Source of the DNA: Collinsella sp.
GTDB taxonomy: Bacteria > Actinomycetota > Coriobacteriia > Coriobacteriales > Coriobacteriaceae
Direction of reading: 5' to 3'
Length of the DNA: 64,000 nucleotides
Assembly (NCBI GenBank): GCA_019414345.1
Contig: DXMF01000022.1
Span: forward strand, 78,772-142,771
This document shows, piece after piece, positions 52,195 to 61,257 of the stretch. Position 1 is the first letter of the stretch. Every line of letters begins with the position of its first letter. Under the pieces are notes generated by a model. That model had not been told where the DNA came from and searched no databases. It saw only the letters and a program-made list of their open reading frames with translations. The position numbers and the translations under genes were made by a program.

Positions 52195-54837
52195 ATGTTA
52201 GATAGATTTACCGATCGAGCGCGCAAGGTCATGTCGATGGCCAAACAGGAGGCGCTCGATCTGCACTCAAATAAGGTGGGCACCGAGCACCTGCTGCTCG
52301 CACTCGCCAAGGAGGACGAGGGCATCGCTGCCGAGGCGCTGCGCTCGCTTGATATCTCCTACGACGACATCATGGACACCCTCAAGGAGGTCCAGACCAC
52401 GGTTCCCGAGCCCAGTGAGGAGACCGAGGCGGCCAAGCTCGCCTTTACGCCGCTCGTCATTAGCGTGATGGAGCGTTCATTCCGCGTGGCGCGTGAGAAC
52501 AACCAGACCTACGTGTCGACCGAGCACTTGCTGATCGGCATCGTCGAAGAGGGCAACGGCATGGCCATGGACATCCTCATGCGCCTGGGTGTGTCGTCCG
52601 CCTCTATCAAAAAGGCTATCGAGAAACTCACCGCCAAGGACCAGGACAAGAAGCGTCCGCTCGCCGGCGCCGGTGCTGGTCGTCCCGGTGCGGGCCTGCC
52701 GTTCTTTAGCGGCTCGGATGCCTCTCAGCAAAAGGGAAGTGGCACCGATACGCTTAAGCAGTTCGCGACCAACCTCACGCAGAAGGCGCGCGACGGCGAG
52801 CTCGACCCTGTAATCGGTCGCGATAAGGAAGTCCAGCGTATGATGGAAATTCTTTCGCGCCGCACCAAGAACAACCCGCTCATTCTGGGCGACCCCGGCG
52901 TGGGCAAGACGGCCATCGTCGAGGGCCTGGCTCAGCAGATTGCAGCCGGCAACGTGCCCGAGAACCTCATGAACCAGAATATCTGGACGCTCGACCTGCC
53001 GGGCCTCGTGGCGGGTGCCAAGTATCGCGGCGAGTTTGAGGAGCGCCTCAAGAACGTGATTCAGGAGGCCACCGAAGCCGACGACGTCATCCTGTTTATC
53101 GACGAGATGCACACCATCATCGGTGCCGGTTCTGCCGAGGGCTCCATCGACGCGAGCTCCATGCTCAAGCCCGTGCTTGCGCGCGGCGCCTTCCAGATTA
53201 TCGGCGCCACCACGGCCGAGGAATTCCGCAAGTACCTCACCAAGGACCCGGCCTTCGAGCGTCGCTTCCAGACCATCGATGTCGAGGAGCCGAGCGTCGA
53301 GGACACGGTCAAGATCCTGACCGCGCTCAAGCCGCGCTACGAGGAGCACCACCATGTGCGCTATACGCAGGGTGCTATCGAGGCTGCCGCGAACCTTTCC
53401 AACCGCTACATCCAGGATCGCTTCCTGCCCGATAAGGCCATCGACCTCATTGACGAGGCCGGCGCCCGCGCTCGCATCGCCGCGAATCGCGCGCCCGAGC
53501 CGGTGCGCGAGGCCGAGCATCGCGTGGAGGAGCTTAAGGCCGCCGCGCAGGAGGCCACCGAGAGCGACGACATGAACAAGGCCGCCGAGATCACCGAGCA
53601 GCAGAAGGCCGCCGAGATTGAGCTCGCCGAGGCCAAGGCCGCCTGGACCGCCGAGCTCGACGCCAGCCCGCTCACCATCGACGTGAGTCAGATTGCCGAC
53701 ATCGTGTCCGTGACTTCGGGCGTGCCGGTGTCCTCGCTTACCGAGAGCGAGAGCCGTCGCCTGCTGCAAGCCGAAAGCGTGCTCAAGACGCGCATCATCG
53801 GCCAGGATGAGGCTGTCGAGGCAGTTGCCAAGGCCGTGCGCCGCAGCCGCTCGCCGCTCAAGGATCCGCGTCGCCCCGGCGGCAGCTTTATCTTCCTGGG
53901 TCCCACCGGCACGGGCAAGACCGAGCTCGCCAAGACGCTCGCCGAGTACCTCTTTGGCAGCAAGGACGCGCTCATCAGCTTCGATATGTCCGAGTTCGGT
54001 AGCGAGTTCGAGGTCTCCAAGCTCATCGGTAGCCCTCCGGGTTACGTCGGCCACGACGAGGGTGGCCAGCTCACTAAAGCCGTTCGTCGCCACCCGTATT
54101 CGGTCGTGCTGTTCGACGAGATTGAGAAGGCGCACCCCGATATCTTCAACATCTTGCTGCAGGTGCTGGAGGAGGGCCGCCTGACCGATAGCCAGGGCAA
54201 GACGGTCGACTTCCGCAACACCGTGATCATCATGACGTCCAACGTGGGCGCCCGCGAGATTGCGCAGGATGCGAGCGTTGGCTTTGGCACCACCGGCGAA
54301 CAGGGCCTCACCTCGAGTGAGATCCGCGGCCGCGCGATGGGCGAGCTCAAGCGCCTGTTCCGCCCCGAGCTGCTCAACCGTATCGACGACATCGTGGTGT
54401 TCCAGAAGCTCTCGGGCGAGAACCTGACCAAGATCGCGCACCTGCTGGTGGACGACCTGCGTCAGCGCCTGATTGCCAACGGCATGAACATCAAGCTCAC
54501 CGATGCGGCGTACGACAAGATCGTGGCCGAGGGTACCGACCTCACCAACGGTGCGCGTCCACTGCGTCGTGCCATCCAAAAGCTCATCGAGGACCCGCTG
54601 TCCGAGGAGCTTCTGGCCGGCGAGTGGGGCGAGGGCGATACCGTCCTGTGCGACGTGGCCGATGGCAAGTTTGTCTTTAGCCATGGCACGGGCGAGATTC
54701 CGGCACCGCGTCCTGCCGGCGCGCTCGGCGGCGATACCGCCCCGGCGGCACCGCACACCGGCAACGCCGCGCCCGTGAGCAGTGGCGTGACCTCGGGCCC
54801 CGGCGGCATGATGCAAGCCGGTTCCGGCGCGCTGTAG
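52195..54837 (+). CDS. clpC: ATP-dependent Clp protease ATP-binding subunit ClpC
   Basis: AAA+ unfoldase that feeds ClpP. Two Clp-N repeats span residues 5-145. The first AAA domain has Walker A GDPGVGKT (232-239), a UVR-like linker coiled coil follows (about 440-490), and the second AAA domain has GPTGTGKT (569-576). It has 880 residues, with a Gly/Ala/Pro-rich tail replacing the usual acidic end. ATG 52195 follows GTAAGGAAACGAGC; the open frame extends to 52162 without support. No ctsR, mcsA or mcsB is adjacent, unlike in firmicutes. Confidence 0.96.
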   Translation: MLDRFTDRARKVMSMAKQEALDLHSNKVGTEHLLLALAKEDEGIAAEALRSLDISYDDIMDTLKEVQTTVPEPSEETEAAKLAFTPLVISVMERSFRVARENNQTYVSTEHLLIGIVEEGNGMAMDILMRLGVSSASIKKAIEKLTAKDQDKKRPLAGAGAGRPGAGLPFFSGSDASQQKGSGTDTLKQFATNLTQKARDGELDPVIGRDKEVQRMMEILSRRTKNNPLILGDPGVGKTAIVEGLAQQIAAGNVPENLMNQNIWTLDLPGLVAGAKYRGEFEERLKNVIQEATEADDVILFIDEMHTIIGAGSAEGSIDASSMLKPVLARGAFQIIGATTAEEFRKYLTKDPAFERRFQTIDVEEPSVEDTVKILTALKPRYEEHHHVRYTQGAIEAAANLSNRYIQDRFLPDKAIDLIDEAGARARIAANRAPEPVREAEHRVEELKAAAQEATESDDMNKAAEITEQQKAAEIELAEAKAAWTAELDASPLTIDVSQIADIVSVTSGVPVSSLTESESRRLLQAESVLKTRIIGQDEAVEAVAKAVRRSRSPLKDPRRPGGSFIFLGPTGTGKTELAKTLAEYLFGSKDALISFDMSEFGSEFEVSKLIGSPPGYVGHDEGGQLTKAVRRHPYSVVLFDEIEKAHPDIFNILLQVLEEGRLTDSQGKTVDFRNTVIIMTSNVGAREIAQDASVGFGTTGEQGLTSSEIRGRAMGELKRLFRPELLNRIDDIVVFQKLSGENLTKIAHLLVDDLRQRLIANGMNIKLTDAAYDKIVAEGTDLTNGARPLRRAIQKLIEDPLSEELLAGEWGEGDTVLCDVADGKFVFSHGTGEIPAPRPAGALGGDTAPAAPHTGNAAPVSSGVTSGPGGMMQAGSGAL

Positions 54838-54862
54838 GGCGTGGCGACAATTTGATACGCGC

Positions 54863-54896
54863 AATCGAGGCGCTCTGGCAAGGGCGCCTCGATTTG
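54863..54896 (+). terminator. Intrinsic terminator of clpC
   Basis: AATCGAGGCGC/GCGCCTCGATT 11-bp perfect stem with a 10-base loop, then a short T-rich stretch. Confidence 0.8.
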
Positions 54897-55050
54897 TAGA
54901 GCTGCGAAGTTGTGACCGTTACGCTATGCGGTCCACCGTTAGCCGATGATGCGAGAGCGCTCGGCGTTTTCGACTGGTTTATGCACGCAAAGTCTGGGAA
55001 TATACAAGTCGTATGTCTTACTGTCTAACCAGTTGCGCCAAGGAGGCACC

Positions 55051-56508
55051 ATGGACTACAAGATTACCGGCTACGAGCCCGCCCAGCTGTTCCATTTCTT
55101 TGAGGAGATCAGCGCGATCCCCCGTGGGTCTGGCAACGAGAAGGGCATCAGCGATTTCCTGGTTGCGTTTGCCAAGGAGCGCGGCCTCGACGTGTATCAG
55201 GACGAGGTCTACAACGTCATCATTCGCAAGCCCGCATCTGCCGGCGCCGAGAATGCCCCGACCGTGATGCTGCAGGGCCACATCGATATGGTTTGCGACA
55301 AGCTGGGCTCCGTTGAGCACGACTTTGCGACCGACGGTATCGACCTGGTCGTCAAGGACGGCGTCCTCACCGCTAACGGCACCACCTTGGGCGCCGACAA
55401 CGGCATTGCTGTCGCTCTGATGCTTACCGTGCTCAACGACGATTCGATTGCTCATCCGGCCCTCGAGTGCGTGTTCACCACCGACGAGGAGACCGGCCTG
55501 GTCGGCGCCGAGACGCTCGACAAGTCCCAGATCAGCGCCCGCACCATGATCAACCTCGATTCCGAGGAGGAGGGCGTGGCCACCGTCAGCTGCGCCGGCG
55601 GCGTCGTCGTTACCTACACCTGCCCGATCGTGCGCGAGCACAAGACCGGCAGCACCCTTACGCTCGAGATCTCTGGCCTGCTGGGTGGTCACTCCGGCGC
55701 CGACATCAACCTGGAGCGCGGCAACGGCAACCTCATCATGGCCCGCATCATCGACCGCTTGATGGTAGCCGGCGAGCCCGCCGTCGTCAGCTTTAACGGC
55801 GGCACTAAGGACAACGCCATCAACCGTGAGTGCAAGGCTGTTCTGGTCTACGCCGACCACGCCGCCGCCGAGGCAGCGGCGCAGATCGCAAAGGGCATCA
55901 TCGCCGACGTCACTGCCGAGCTCGAGGTCTTCGACCCCGGCTTTACCTGCACCGTCGAGATTGCCGACGACGCCGAGGTCGAGGCCATGGACCAGAAGTC
56001 CGCGCTTGCCCTCATCCGCGCCCTGCGTCTTGCCCCTAACGGCGTGATTCGCCGCAACGTCGCCACCGACGGCTCCGTCGAGGTTTCCTCCAACATCGGT
56101 GTGGTTGCCACCTCTGACGACCAGGTCAAGATCATGCTGTCCCCGCGCTCCTCGATCACTTCGCTGCAGAACGAGTTCAAGGACCGCCTGCAGACGCTGG
56201 CCGATGTCTTGGGCTTCGACGCCAAGTTTGAGTTCGAGTATCCCGGCTGGAGCTATGCCGAGCATTCGCCGGTCCGCGACATCTTTGTCGAGAGCTATCG
56301 CGAGCTCTTTGGCTCCGAGCTGCGCATCGAGTCCATTCACGCCGGCCTTGAGTGCGGCCTGTTTGCCGAGGCCCTGCACGGCCTGGACGCCATCGCCGTG
56401 GGCCCGACGCTCTCCGATGTCCACACCCCGGACGAGAGCATGGAGCTCGCTTCTGCCGAGCGCTTCTATGAGCTGCTCATCGACGTCCTCAAGCGCCTCG
56501 CTGCGTAA
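55051..56508 (+). CDS. pepD: Aminoacyl-histidine dipeptidase (PepD, M20C)
   Basis: Cytosolic metal-dependent dipeptidase of broad specificity (carnosinase-like). The zinc ligands are in QGHIDMVCDK, TLGADNGIA and TTDEETGLVGA (catalytic Glu-Glu), and LLGGHSGADIN marks the lid domain. It has 485 residues, the usual length. ATG 55051 follows CAAGGAGGCACC; the frame extends to 54946 without a ribosome site. Monocistronic, with a strong hairpin after the stop. Confidence 0.94.
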   Translation: MDYKITGYEPAQLFHFFEEISAIPRGSGNEKGISDFLVAFAKERGLDVYQDEVYNVIIRKPASAGAENAPTVMLQGHIDMVCDKLGSVEHDFATDGIDLVVKDGVLTANGTTLGADNGIAVALMLTVLNDDSIAHPALECVFTTDEETGLVGAETLDKSQISARTMINLDSEEEGVATVSCAGGVVVTYTCPIVREHKTGSTLTLEISGLLGGHSGADINLERGNGNLIMARIIDRLMVAGEPAVVSFNGGTKDNAINRECKAVLVYADHAAAEAAAQIAKGIIADVTAELEVFDPGFTCTVEIADDAEVEAMDQKSALALIRALRLAPNGVIRRNVATDGSVEVSSNIGVVATSDDQVKIMLSPRSSITSLQNEFKDRLQTLADVLGFDAKFEFEYPGWSYAEHSPVRDIFVESYRELFGSELRIESIHAGLECGLFAEALHGLDAIAVGPTLSDVHTPDESMELASAERFYELLIDVLKRLAA

Positions 56509-56563
56509 AGATTGCGCTAGCAGCAGCCCGAGCCACGTGCTAGCGGATTGCAAATGACATTAC

Positions 56564-56610
56564 GAGAGGGGACACCCGGTCTTTTGCGACAGGTGCCCCC
56601 TCTCTTCTTT
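56564..56610 (+). terminator. Intrinsic terminator of pepD
   Basis: GAGAGGGGACACC pairs with GGTGCCCCCTCTC (one mismatch), followed by TTCTTTT. It contains GGGGACA and GACAGG, recalling the hairpin repeat family. Confidence 0.82.
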
Positions 56611-56634
56611 TGGGAAATGGCAAATTACGGACAC

Positions 56635-57939
56635 CTAGCCTATATCCGCCTTGATGAGGTCGAGGGTGCGCTGGCAGTTTTCGCGGACGGGGCCGAGCAT
56701 ATGCTCGCGCAGGTCCGCCATGCCGGGCAGGTCGGCGTATTCGTCCATGACCTCTTCCATGCAAATGGGTACCTCGTAGGCGAGGTCCATCATGGTCGCA
56801 AAGCAAAACTTCTCAGATAGCCCGGCATCGGTGAGCGCCGCCTCCAGTGCGGGGTCGCCCATACCGTGGTATCGGCGGATGGCGCCTGGACCGATGCGCC
56901 CCACACGATTTTCGCCGCCAACGCTCATGGCGAGGCGCGCCCGGCGGCGCATGCGCTCATACGCCAAACCCGACGCGACATCGTACATACGAGCCATCAT
57001 GGCTGTACTGTTGTTTCCGAGTAGCAGGGAATAGTTTTTCGCATGCGCATCAGGTGCACCGATAACGGCGTTGAAGAACAGTATCTGCGTAAACAGATAC
57101 AGGTTAAGTTGATGGTGGCTCGTATTTACGAGGAGCTCTTGAATGTCGCGGGCGGTCGGGCCGCCGTCTGCCGTGTACTTTTGGGTGGGCATCACCCCAA
57201 GTGCCTGACAGAGGTCTTCTTGATGTAGGCGCCTGATCGTTCCGTCTTCGACTTTCACACGGTCATAGCGCTCAACAATGAGGGCAGGTTCGTCCTCAAA
57301 CATACGATATTCGACGTTTGCCGTTGCGATGCCGGCGCGCTGGGCGCTTTTCATGCAGACAAACTCATTGAGAGCCTCGAGTTTAAATCCGATAACGCCA
57401 TTTTTGAAAATATGCGTCGTGGGCGAGGAGCCCATGCATTCGCACCAGCGGCCGTTTATGAACGCGAGCGCGAACTTGCCCTGGTTGCCTCCGAGTGACC
57501 AACTTTCATCTAGACCCATCCACGATGCATCGCGGTCATCTCTGATCGACTTGAGACGGAGAGCAATTTCGTGGTCGTCTATAGGGCGGTATTCGCCAGC
57601 GCGATGCAGGACGGCATCGGCATCTTCTTCGGCACAAAACTGCACTCCGCCCGGACAGTCGAGTCCGATATGGCTGAGCAACGCAACGGGATTGTTGGGC
57701 CTAACGTCGAATTCGGCGGCAATCGCTTTTCGCTGGTCCTCGCTGTCGGGTAGAAGGCCAAACAGGTACGGATTCATGACCTGTTGTCCGTATGTGCGAT
57801 TCGATACGGGTATGTTGGTCGATAGGGCTGGCCCGTCATAGTCATGATCGTAGGTAAAGCTGATAAGACCGTTCTCATCTTGCGTGAGCGTTCCCGCAGG
57901 TACGCCGCAAATAATGGTCCGAAGTGATGTTCTGGCCAT
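56635..57939 (-). CDS. hipA: HipA-type serine/threonine kinase toxin
   Basis: Toxin kinase of a type II module; E. coli HipA phosphorylates GltX and causes dormancy. Kinase features are in order: glycine loop GNQGKFAL (151-158), nucleotide-binding Lys179 in THIFKNG, ERYDR, HQEDLCQALG, catalytic Asp297 in DAHAKN and metal Asp320 in YDVAS. At 434 residues it matches full-length HipA (about 440), so both halves and the catalytic residues look intact. It starts 3 bases after hipB, on the same strand. The real target here is unknown. Confidence 0.9.
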   Translation of the reverse strand: MARTSLRTIICGVPAGTLTQDENGLISFTYDHDYDGPALSTNIPVSNRTYGQQVMNPYLFGLLPDSEDQRKAIAAEFDVRPNNPVALLSHIGLDCPGGVQFCAEEDADAVLHRAGEYRPIDDHEIALRLKSIRDDRDASWMGLDESWSLGGNQGKFALAFINGRWCECMGSSPTTHIFKNGVIGFKLEALNEFVCMKSAQRAGIATANVEYRMFEDEPALIVERYDRVKVEDGTIRRLHQEDLCQALGVMPTQKYTADGGPTARDIQELLVNTSHHQLNLYLFTQILFFNAVIGAPDAHAKNYSLLLGNNSTAMMARMYDVASGLAYERMRRRARLAMSVGGENRVGRIGPGAIRRYHGMGDPALEAALTDAGLSEKFCFATMMDLAYEVPICMEEVMDEYADLPGMADLREHMLGPVRENCQRTLDLIKADIG

Positions 57940-57942
57940 TGG

Positions 57943-58413
57943 CTATTTCCCTTCGGGCTTGGTTTGGTTAGATGCGTTTGCGGCAATCGAGACTCCGAGA
58001 TTGGACATGGCGAAATCGGCGAAGACCTCGTCGTAGAGTGCGGATGTAAAGGGGGCATCTGCAAGAGCCGGAATGGCGGTACTACGACGGTTGCGATGAT
58101 GAGGACGTTGAGCGTGATGGCGCCTGGGGATGCTGCGAGGCAGCGGATTGGCATGCGGGGCGTCGACTGGTCGCTCGTTTTTCGCTTCGCCGATATCCCC
58201 TTGAGCGGCGAGTGCCAGTCCAAGAGCATTGAAAATCGTCAGCAACTTGTCGAGTCGAATGCCGGTGGCGTCTCCTAGCTCGAGCGATGCGAGCAAGCGC
58301 TCCGAAACACCGGCTTTTTTAGCGAGGGTTGCACGGGTGAGACCCTGAGCCTCGCGTGCCCGGCGCACGTAGATGCCAGCTTGGCGCGGTGTGGTGATGG
58401 GAAGGGTGCCCAC
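57943..58413 (-). CDS. hipB: HipB-type antitoxin and repressor
   Basis: A 156-residue protein with an XRE helix-turn-helix at residues 12-68 (AREAQGLTRATLAKKAGVSE). Next is an unusual Pro/His/Arg-rich linker (about 86-113, RRHHAQRPHHRNRR). It ends in a C-terminal tail of the kind that can plug the toxin. It is twice the length of E. coli HipB. The start is GTG 58413 with AGGAG upstream. It should repress the operon through the operators at 58427-58471. The arginine-rich linker might reflect compensating frameshifts, but no clear break is visible. Confidence 0.82.
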   Translation of the reverse strand: MGTLPITTPRQAGIYVRRAREAQGLTRATLAKKAGVSERLLASLELGDATGIRLDKLLTIFNALGLALAAQGDIGEAKNERPVDAPHANPLPRSIPRRHHAQRPHHRNRRSTAIPALADAPFTSALYDEVFADFAMSNLGVSIAANASNQTKPEGK

Positions 58414-58426
58414 GGCGATCTCCTAA

Positions 58427-58471
58427 CGTGCAGACTTTTGCATATTAGTATGACATGCAAAAGTCTGCACG
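58427..58471 (-). promoter_or_regulatory. Inverted operator pair upstream of hipB
   Basis: A perfect 17-bp inverted repeat: 58427-58443 (contains GCAGACTTTTGCAT) and 58455-58471, separated by an 11-base AT-rich spacer where the minus-strand -10 may lie. A third related block, ATGCAAAACTCTGCAT, is at 58482-58497 within the mntP terminator. Confidence 0.75.
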
Positions 58472-58504
58472 AAAAGGCCTCATGCAAAACTCTGCATGAG
58501 GCCT
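58472..58504 (-). terminator. Terminator of mntP, with an operator-like core
   Basis: AGGCCTCATGCA/TGCATGAGGCCT perfect 12-bp stem (58475-58504) followed on the minus strand by TTTT. Its loop and inner stem, ATGCAGAGTTTTGCAT on minus, differ from the hipB operator half-site at one position. Confidence 0.82.
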
Positions 58505-58536
58505 CTACATTGACGTTGAGCTTATGAGAGGCGTTT

Positions 58537-59115
58537 TTATATCGTGAGAATCCCCAGATGCTCAAGCAGGATCTTAAGCCCGATGAGGATGAGTACGACG
58601 CCACCCACGATGGTGGCGGGTTTTTCGTAGCGCGCGCCAAAGGTGTGGCCGATCGCTACGCCGGCGACGGAGAAGATAAACGTTGTGATGCCGATAAGCG
58701 ATACAGCGGGAACGATGTCAACCGAGAGCGCCGCAAACGAGATGCCCACGGCTAGGGCGTCGATTGAGGTGGCGATGGCGAGGATCAGGTACTCGCCCAG
58801 GTCGATTTTTTCGGCATCCTTGTCGTCGCCTTCATCCTCGTCCTCGGTAAAGGCTTCCCACAGCATTTTGCCGCCGATGAAGGCCAGAAGGATAAAGGCG
58901 ATCCAATGGTCGATGGGTCCGATGATGCCCATGAATTGACTGCCGAGCGCCCATCCGATTACGGGCATGCCGGCCTGAAAGCCGCCAAAGAACAGGCCGA
59001 GCACTACGGCGACTTTAAGGTTGATTTTCTTCATGCCAAGGCCCTTGCAGATGGAAACGGCAAAGGCGTCCATCGAAAGGCCAACGGCGAGCAACACGAG
59101 CTCTGCGAGTCCCAT
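58537..59115 (-). CDS. mntP: Manganese efflux pump MntP
   Basis: Exports excess Mn2+. It has 192 residues in two DUF204 halves, each with a conserved aspartate: GLSMDAFAVSICKG and ATSIDALAVGISFA. Six helices are separated by an acidic cytoplasmic loop (TEDEDEGDDKDAEK). ATG 59115 follows AGAGGGAGCCAGACT; the frame runs upstream through the riboswitch but no start there has a ribosome site. A manganese riboswitch precedes it, so Mn2+ should turn it on. Confidence 0.94.
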   Translation of the reverse strand: MGLAELVLLAVGLSMDAFAVSICKGLGMKKINLKVAVVLGLFFGGFQAGMPVIGWALGSQFMGIIGPIDHWIAFILLAFIGGKMLWEAFTEDEDEGDDKDAEKIDLGEYLILAIATSIDALAVGISFAALSVDIVPAVSLIGITTFIFSVAGVAIGHTFGARYEKPATIVGGVVLILIGLKILLEHLGILTI

Positions 59116-59168
59116 AGTCTGGCTCCCTCTCTGCGGGCGAGCCCGCGTGTACCTCTTGGGGGAATAAC

Positions 59169-59310
59169 AAAAAAGACCCGTGGCGTACGCGTTGCGCGCA
59201 CAACCACGAGTCTCGTTCATTAAGGCAAGCCAGGCCGCATCGGCCAGTGTGTTGACTTACCGCGCCACCGGAGGCGAATCCGGCCGCGCGACTACTCCCT
59301 CATTTATGCG
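59169..59310 (-). ncRNA. yybP-ykoY manganese riboswitch
   Basis: On the minus strand: ATGAGGGAGTAG, then GGTAAGTCAACACAC, GGCCGATGCGGCC and AATGAACGAGAC, the conserved yybP-ykoY blocks. The expression platform is a terminator: GACTCGTGG/CCACGGGTC followed by six T (59169-59212). It ends 53 bases before the mntP start and fits Mn2+-dependent antitermination. The remaining gap to disA (59311-59461) shows nothing else clear. Confidence 0.93.
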
Positions 59311-59461
59311 AATCCCGATGCTACCACATAAGCAGCCCATTTGGGTTGGGCTCTCAGCTGTGTTCGCTCATTCTGTAAGCATCGGATTTCGCAAGCGCCG
59401 CGGGGACAAACCGTGAGAAACTAATTAGCGTTTATGGAGCGTATACGATGGGAGCGATGCC

Positions 59462-60529
59462 TTGGATAAGAACGAGCTGCAAAAGCGTATGGAACAGGCC
59501 ATCCGCCTGACGGCACCTGGTCAGCCGATCCGCACCGCCCTCGACATGATCATCGCCGGTCACCTGGGCGCCCTTATCTGCGTCGGCGACACCGAAAACG
59601 TGCTCGCTGCCGGTAACGACGGCTTCCCGCTCAACATTTCGTTCACCTCGAACCGTCTGTTCGAGCTCTCCAAGATGGACGGTGCCATCGTCATCGACGG
59701 CGACCTCACCCAGATCCTGCGCGCCAACTTCCACCTCAATCCCGATCCCTCGCTTGCCACGAGCGAGACGGGCATGCGTCACCGCACCGCCGCTCGCATG
59801 TCGGTGCTCACCGATGCCATCGTGATCTCGGTCTCGGCCCGTCGTGCCGTCGTTAACGTGTACGTTCACGGCAAGAGCTACGAGATCCAGCCCGTCACCA
59901 CCATCATGAGCTCGGTCAACCAGCTCGTCGCCACGCTCCAGACTACCCGTCAGTCGCTCGATCGCTCCCTGCTGCGCCTGACGGCCCTTGAGCTGGACGA
60001 CTACGTCACGCTCGCCGACATCACTGGCATCTTCTCGAGCTTCGAGATCATGCAGCAGGCAAAGACCGAGCTTAAGGATTGCATCGTCAAGCTGGGCAAC
60101 CAGGGCAAGCTCGTGCAGATGCAGCTCGAGCAGCTCGCCGGTTCCAGCATGGATACCGAATACGACCTGATGATCCGCGACTACGCGAGCGATTCCTCCG
60201 AGGCAAACGCCGAGAAGATTCGTGCAGAGCTCGCTCGCATGACGCCTAAGGACCTGTCCGACCCGCAGCACGTAGCGGCAGTTCTGGGTTACGACGACCT
60301 GGACGAGGACTCCGTCATGACGCCGCTGGGCCTGCGCACGCTTTCGCGCGTGTCCGTCGTGCGCGACGGCGTGGCCGAGAAGATCGTCGACGAGTATGGC
60401 TCGCTGCAGGAGCTCATGGACGACATTAGCGAGGATCCGGAGCGCCTGGGCGACTTTGGCGTCAACAACCCTGCCATTCTTGCGGACTCGCTGTATCGCA
60501 TGAAGGGCACCAAACAGGGGAACGCATAA
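59462..60529 (+). CDS. disA: DNA integrity scanning diadenylate cyclase DisA
   Basis: Makes c-di-AMP from two ATP and scans DNA for branched intermediates. The cyclase motif DGA is at 73-75 and RHRTA at 106-110; a helical spine and a helix-hairpin-helix region follow. It has 355 residues, as in Bacillus. The start is TTG 59462, with GGGAG seven bases before; no in-frame ATG lies nearby. It is not next to radA, but heads disA-ispD-ispF-cysS with overlapping or near-overlapping genes. Confidence 0.94.
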   Translation: MDKNELQKRMEQAIRLTAPGQPIRTALDMIIAGHLGALICVGDTENVLAAGNDGFPLNISFTSNRLFELSKMDGAIVIDGDLTQILRANFHLNPDPSLATSETGMRHRTAARMSVLTDAIVISVSARRAVVNVYVHGKSYEIQPVTTIMSSVNQLVATLQTTRQSLDRSLLRLTALELDDYVTLADITGIFSSFEIMQQAKTELKDCIVKLGNQGKLVQMQLEQLAGSSMDTEYDLMIRDYASDSSEANAEKIRAELARMTPKDLSDPQHVAAVLGYDDLDEDSVMTPLGLRTLSRVSVVRDGVAEKIVDEYGSLQELMDDISEDPERLGDFGVNNPAILADSLYRMKGTKQGNA

Positions 60530-61257
60530 TGGCGCCCGTATGCGCCGTGGTCGTTGCCGGTGGCAGCGGCCAGCGCTTTGGAAATCCCGGCGGCAAACAG
60601 CTCGTTAACGTGGCGGGCCGTCCGCTCATGAGCTGGTCCATCCGCGCGTTCGATCGGAGCGACAAGGTCGGCCACATCGTGGTGGTTTGTCCTGCCGAGC
60701 GCCGTGCCGAGATGCGCCGCCTGGCCATAGACCCGTTTGACTATGACACGCCCATCAGCTTTGCCGATGCCGGCGATACCCGTCAGGATTCCACCCGTGC
60801 CGGCGTGCGTGCGGCTCCGGCGGGCTTTGAATACGTTGCCATTCACGATGGCGCTCGTCCGCTCATTACGACCGAGGCCATCGATCATGCGATCGACGTG
60901 CTTGTGGGTGACCGCTCACTCGACGGTGTCGTGTGCGGTCAGCCCGCGATCGACACGCTCAAGATCGTCGACGGCGATAATATCGTCGAGACGCCGCCGC
61001 GCGAGCTCTATTGGGCCGCGCAGACGCCGCAGATCTTTAGCGTCGACGCCATGAAGCGAGCTCACGCCGCTGCTATCGCCGAGGGCTTTATCGGTACCGA
61101 CGATTCATCGCTGATCGAGCGCATGGGCGGGCGCGTCCGCTGCGTTCAGAGCCCGCGCGACAACCTTAAGGTGACGGTGCCCGAGGACCTGCGTCCTGTA
61201 ACCGCGATTCTGCTCGGTCGCATGGCCGAGGGAGAGGACCTTCCCCATGTTCAGTAA
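60529..61257 (+). CDS. ispD: 2-C-methyl-D-erythritol 4-phosphate cytidylyltransferase
   Basis: MEP pathway enzyme that activates methylerythritol phosphate with CTP. The nucleotide loop VVAGGSGQRFGNPGGKQ, HDGARPLI and QTPQIF are present. It has 242 residues. ATG 60529 overlaps the disA stop by one base. Its last 11 bases overlap ispF, a common pairing. Confidence 0.94.
   Translation: MAPVCAVVVAGGSGQRFGNPGGKQLVNVAGRPLMSWSIRAFDRSDKVGHIVVVCPAERRAEMRRLAIDPFDYDTPISFADAGDTRQDSTRAGVRAAPAGFEYVAIHDGARPLITTEAIDHAIDVLVGDRSLDGVVCGQPAIDTLKIVDGDNIVETPPRELYWAAQTPQIFSVDAMKRAHAAAIAEGFIGTDDSSLIERMGGRVRCVQSPRDNLKVTVPEDLRPVTAILLGRMAEGEDLPHVQ

Noticed and set aside
52477..54864. 795-residue minus-strand open frame antisense to clpC
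   Set aside because: clpC motifs are complete on the plus strand; the antisense product has no domain character.
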